A stretch of 64,000 nt of DNA from Streptomyces kanamyceticus (GTDB taxonomy: Bacteria > Actinomycetota > Actinomycetes > Streptomycetales > Streptomycetaceae), in NCBI RefSeq assembly GCF_008704495.1, contig NZ_CP023699.1, positions 744,001 through 808,000 on the forward strand, written 5' to 3'. The notes under the pieces were generated by a model that had not been told where the DNA came from, did not search any database, and saw nothing but the letters and a program-made list of their open reading frames with translations. Made by a program: the position numbers and the translations under genes. Below are positions 61,608-64,000 of the stretch, in pieces (within the stretch, counting starts at the first letter, position 1; each line of letters starts with the position of its first letter).

Positions 61608-62877
61608 CCAGGCCCGCCTTGCCCGCTCCCCTGCTGAGGACGACGCGGCGGATGCGGTCGCGGATGCCGCCCACCTCGGCGCCGCGGTCCAGCGCCCTGT
61701 TCAGGTTGACGACGCGGCCCGGGTCCGTGTCGAACCACATCGGGATGAACTCGGCCTTGCGCACCTCCCACCGGGCCCCCGGCCTGGCGGGAGGTGCGAA
61801 GGTGAAGCGGCCGATGGAGCCCTGGTTGCCGCGCGGGTCGTGGGCGCCCTCGTGGTTGATCATGTTGCCCGCGATCTGGTCGCCCATGCCGTAGATGATC
61901 CAGGTGCCGTTGACCTTCTCGTACGCCTGGGGGACGTGCGCGTGCGTGCCGAGGATGAGGTCGATGTCCGGGCGGGAGCCGGTGCGGGATCCGGTGAGCT
62001 GCTTGCCGAGCCGCAGCTGCTGCCGGTCGGGCTCGTCCTGCCACTCGCTGCCCCAGTGCAGGCTGACGACCACGACGTCGGCGCCCGCCCTGCGGGCCGC
62101 CCGCGCGTCCGCGACGATCTTGCCGCGGTCGATGAGGTCGACCGACCAGGGCTTGCCCTTGGGCAGCGGGATGTCGTTGGTGCCGTAGGTGTAGGCGAGC
62201 TGCGCGACCTTCGCGCCGCCCGCGCGCAGCCACGCGGGCGACTTGTCCTCGGCGGCCGAGCGGGCCGAGCCCGCGTGCTTGACGCCCGCCTTGTCGAGCG
62301 CGTCCAGGGTGCGGCGTACGCCCGCGGAACCGGCGTCCAGGGTGTGGTTGGAGGCGGTGGAGCACGAGTCGTACCCGGTGGCCTTGAGGGCGCGGGCTAC
62401 CTGGGGCGGCGACTTGAAGCTGGGGTAGCCGGAGTAGTCGCCGTTCGCGCCGTACACCGTCTCCATGTGACAGATCGCCAGATCGGCCTTGGCGACGACC
62501 GGCTTGGCGCCCGAGAGCATCGGCTCGAAGTCGTAGCCGTCGCCGCCCGCGTCGGCGTTGGCCTGCCGGATGATCGAGGAGTGCGGCAGGACGTCCCCGG
62601 AGGCGACGAGGGTGAAGCCGCGCGGGCCCGCCGCACCGCCGCCCGCCGCCGAGGGGGCGGGGGCGGGGCCCGAGGCGGCGCGCGGCGACGCGCCCGGCGC
62701 GGCGAGCTTCGCGGCGGGCTTCGCGGCGTCGTCGGGCTGTCCCGCGCAGGCGGCCGTGCCGCCGATGAGGAGCACCGTCGCGACGGCCGTCGCGCGCCGC
62801 AGATTCCGTGGTGCCCGTGAGGTTCTCGGGGTGGGGGTGGTCCGTGTGTGGCGTGAATTCCGTGCGTGCTGCGTCAT
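61594..62877 (-). CDS. CapA-family (poly-gamma-glutamate synthesis type) lipoprotein
   Basis: 427 aa. A basic N-terminus and signal helix end in lipobox GTAACAG (Cys near 44), followed by an Ala/Pro-rich linker. The CapA metallophosphatase-like domain (about 88-420) has LVASGDVLPH, CHMETVYG, ASNHTLDAG, SLHWGSEW, LGTHAHVPQ and YGMGDQIAGN. CapA proteins occur in capsule export, but in Streptomyces the substrate is unknown. The ATG at 62877 has GGAGACC 5 nt upstream. Its promoter is in the 290-bp divergent gap before the hypothetical gene at 63168. Confidence 0.93.
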   Translation of the reverse strand: MTQHARNSRHTRTTPTPRTSRAPRNLRRATAVATVLLIGGTAACAGQPDDAAKPAAKLAAPGASPRAASGPAPAPSAAGGGAAGPRGFTLVASGDVLPHSSIIRQANADAGGDGYDFEPMLSGAKPVVAKADLAICHMETVYGANGDYSGYPSFKSPPQVARALKATGYDSCSTASNHTLDAGSAGVRRTLDALDKAGVKHAGSARSAAEDKSPAWLRAGGAKVAQLAYTYGTNDIPLPKGKPWSVDLIDRGKIVADARAARRAGADVVVVSLHWGSEWQDEPDRQQLRLGKQLTGSRTGSRPDIDLILGTHAHVPQAYEKVNGTWIIYGMGDQIAGNMINHEGAHDPRGNQGSIGRFTFAPPARPGARWEVRKAEFIPMWFDTDPGRVVNLNRALDRGAEVGGIRDRIRRVVLSRGAGKAGLVMGK

Positions 62878-63167
62878 CGGGCGGTCTCCGTGGATCGGGG
62901 CACAAGGGGCAAACGAATCCACATACGGACCTGAGGGCATTTCAAGGACCAATGCCGCCAAGGTCCCTGAAACGGAGTCACATCATTTGGCCCTGTGACG
63001 CGAACAACACGACACCGCCCACCTGCGATGAAACCGTGAGCCAGGTCAAGGATCGGCAAAACGCCTTGCTCAGCACCCCTGTTGGGTAATCGGCTGTCCT
63101 CATCCGTGTTCCGGATTGGGGGGCCAGAGGCCGGTGGACGCGCACGGACCGGAGGAAGGCGGAGCGG

Positions 63168-63689
63168 ATGCAGCACGAGGCAAGAGGAAGCGCGGAGGGC
63201 CCCGGCCCGCGGAGCGGAGAACTGGCCATCCCCATGGCGTGGTTGTACGCCGAGTACATCGCCGACGAGTTGCTGCGCACCGGCGATCTGATGCCGCCCA
63301 CGTCCTTCGAGTACCGCGCGGGACGTGACGCCCTCGCCCTGACGATCTTCCTGTCGGACAGCAGGGGCGAGCTGTCCGGGATCCGGGTGGTCACCCAGCT
63401 GGAGACCTGGCTGTCCCTGACGGCGTACGACCAGCCGTGGCAGGACTGGGTCCGCGACCGCATGGCGCTGCGCGCGGAGGACGCCGCCGCCACCGGAGCG
63501 GCGATGCCCGACCTCGAACTCGCCGATCTGGCGTGGCGGTGGCTCCAGGAGACCGAACTGCTCGCGCCCGACCTCGACGCGGTGCCCGGTGGCGGGCCCG
63601 TGCCGGGCGACGAGGAGGGGCCGAAGGTGTGGACGCCCGCCTGGCGGCTCGGTCTGCCGCTCGGCCATCTGGCGATCCACCTGTTCTGA
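63168..63689 (+). CDS. Unknown soluble protein
   Basis: 173 aa, not recognised. No signal peptide or membrane helix. A helical N-terminal part (IPMAWLYAEYIADELLRTG) is followed by acidic, Trp-rich segments (TYDQPWQDWV-like, DLAWRWLQETELLAPDLD) and a hydrophobic end LPLGHLAIHLF. GGAGCGG precedes the ATG. It lies 144 bp before a zf-HC2 protein gene on the same strand, so it could be linked to sigma-factor regulation. Its 3' end is tandemly duplicated. Confidence 0.8.
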   Translation: MQHEARGSAEGPGPRSGELAIPMAWLYAEYIADELLRTGDLMPPTSFEYRAGRDALALTIFLSDSRGELSGIRVVTQLETWLSLTAYDQPWQDWVRDRMALRAEDAAATGAAMPDLELADLAWRWLQETELLAPDLDAVPGGGPVPGDEEGPKVWTPAWRLGLPLGHLAIHLF

Positions 63690-63712
63690 CGTCCGCTTGT
63701 TCTGACGTCCGC
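63682..63712. repeat. 16-bp-period tandem duplication across stop codon of the unknown gene
   Basis: TGTTCTGACGTCCGC occurs at 63682-63696 and 63698-63712. The first copy contains the stop codon (63687-63689). Confidence 0.93.
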
Positions 63713-63833
63713 CGCGCGGCGTGCTGTTCGGGCGCACGGCGCGCCGTGGAGGCGCGCGCCCCCGCGGCTTGAGTGATTCGGCTGTCCGCTGCGTACCGGA
63801 GGGAGAGGAGCACCCCCACCGACAAGGAACACC

Positions 63834-64000
63834 ATGAGGCCCCTGGAGCGGCATCGCGACGTCGGCGCCTACGCGCTCGGCGTCCTCGACACGGCGGACG
63901 CCTTCCGCTTCGAGGATCACCTCGCGGCCTGCCCCGCCTGTCTGCTCGCACTCGACGAACTCGGCGCCACGACCCGGCAGCTGGAGTGCTACGGCCGCCT
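63834..64000 (+). CDS. zf-HC2 anti-sigma-factor-like protein (5' part, cut by window edge)
   Basis: The first 55 residues are visible: MRPLERHRDVGAYALGVLDTADAFRFEDHLAACPACLLALDEL. The HLAACPAC stretch gives the His-x3-Cys-x2-Cys zinc site of ZAS anti-sigma factors, with a partner His further upstream. AAGGA precedes the ATG at -8. The remainder lies beyond base 64000, so a membrane helix and a partner sigma factor cannot be checked. Confidence 0.85.
   Translation, partial: MRPLERHRDVGAYALGVLDTADAFRFEDHLAACPACLLALDELGATTRQLECYGR

Overview
The window is high-GC actinobacterial DNA, almost certainly from a Streptomyces chromosome. The grounds are the codon use, MbtH, Dpg and Hpg enzymes, a class F sortase, a LysX-type fusion, and a block of genes (sdhB-sdhA-sdhC, a LysR gene, a PAS-GGDEF-EAL protein, a PF03640-type lipoprotein) whose order matches what I recall around SCO0922 to SCO0930 of S. 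coelicolor.

Region 1 (1-24.2 kb) is one side of a nonribosomal peptide cluster for a peptide rich in 4-hydroxyphenylglycine (Hpg) and 3,5-dihydroxyphenylglycine (Dpg). A large NRPS on the minus strand starts at 9074 and leaves the window at base 1 (C-A-T-C-A-T-C-A...). Its first two modules are near-identical over about 2.7 kb, and a single-base deletion near 4190-4194 breaks the frame in the second A domain. A response regulator and sensor kinase pair lies between the NRPS and a seven-gene operon, hpgT(fusion)-dpgA-dpgB-dpgC-hydrolase-mbtH-ABC exporter. Further on are tyrA (minus) and, divergent from it, hmaS-hmo (plus). Together tyrA, hmaS, hmo and hpgT make Hpg from prephenate, and dpgABC with hpgT make Dpg from malonyl-CoA. 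Two 29-bp operators of the StrR/Bbr type (GTCCAACCG-N11-CACTTGGAC) stand before the NRPS and before the hpgT operon. No StrR-family gene is in the window, so the activator should lie outside it.

Region 2 (24.2-29.3 kb) is a flank of uncertain membership: a class II UvrA paralogue (DrrC-like), an AraC/GyrI-like regulator and an acyl-CoA synthetase, bounded by two copies of a dispersed intergenic repeat.

Region 3 (29.3-48.3 kb) is core-like: a succinate dehydrogenase operon with a divergent LysR gene, a large unknown membrane protein, a methyltransferase / c-di-GMP enzyme / VOC operon, a repeat lipoprotein, secreted and membrane proteins, an esterase, and a sortase neighbourhood with two small C-terminally anchored surface proteins.

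Region 4 (48.3-64 kb) holds a LysX (lysyl-PG synthase/LysRS) fusion, a universal stress protein, an amino-acid permease, a CUT1-type sugar importer lacking its own ATPase with a ROK regulator and an unusual glycoside-hydrolase-like protein, a CapA-like lipoprotein, an unknown protein, and the start of a zf-HC2 anti-sigma-like protein cut by the window edge.

The strongest points for a second look are the paired StrR-type operators, the NRPS frameshift inside a module duplication, an Hmo-like domain fused to HpgT that has lost its catalytic residues, and a recurring pattern of short tandem duplications across stop codons (four places).
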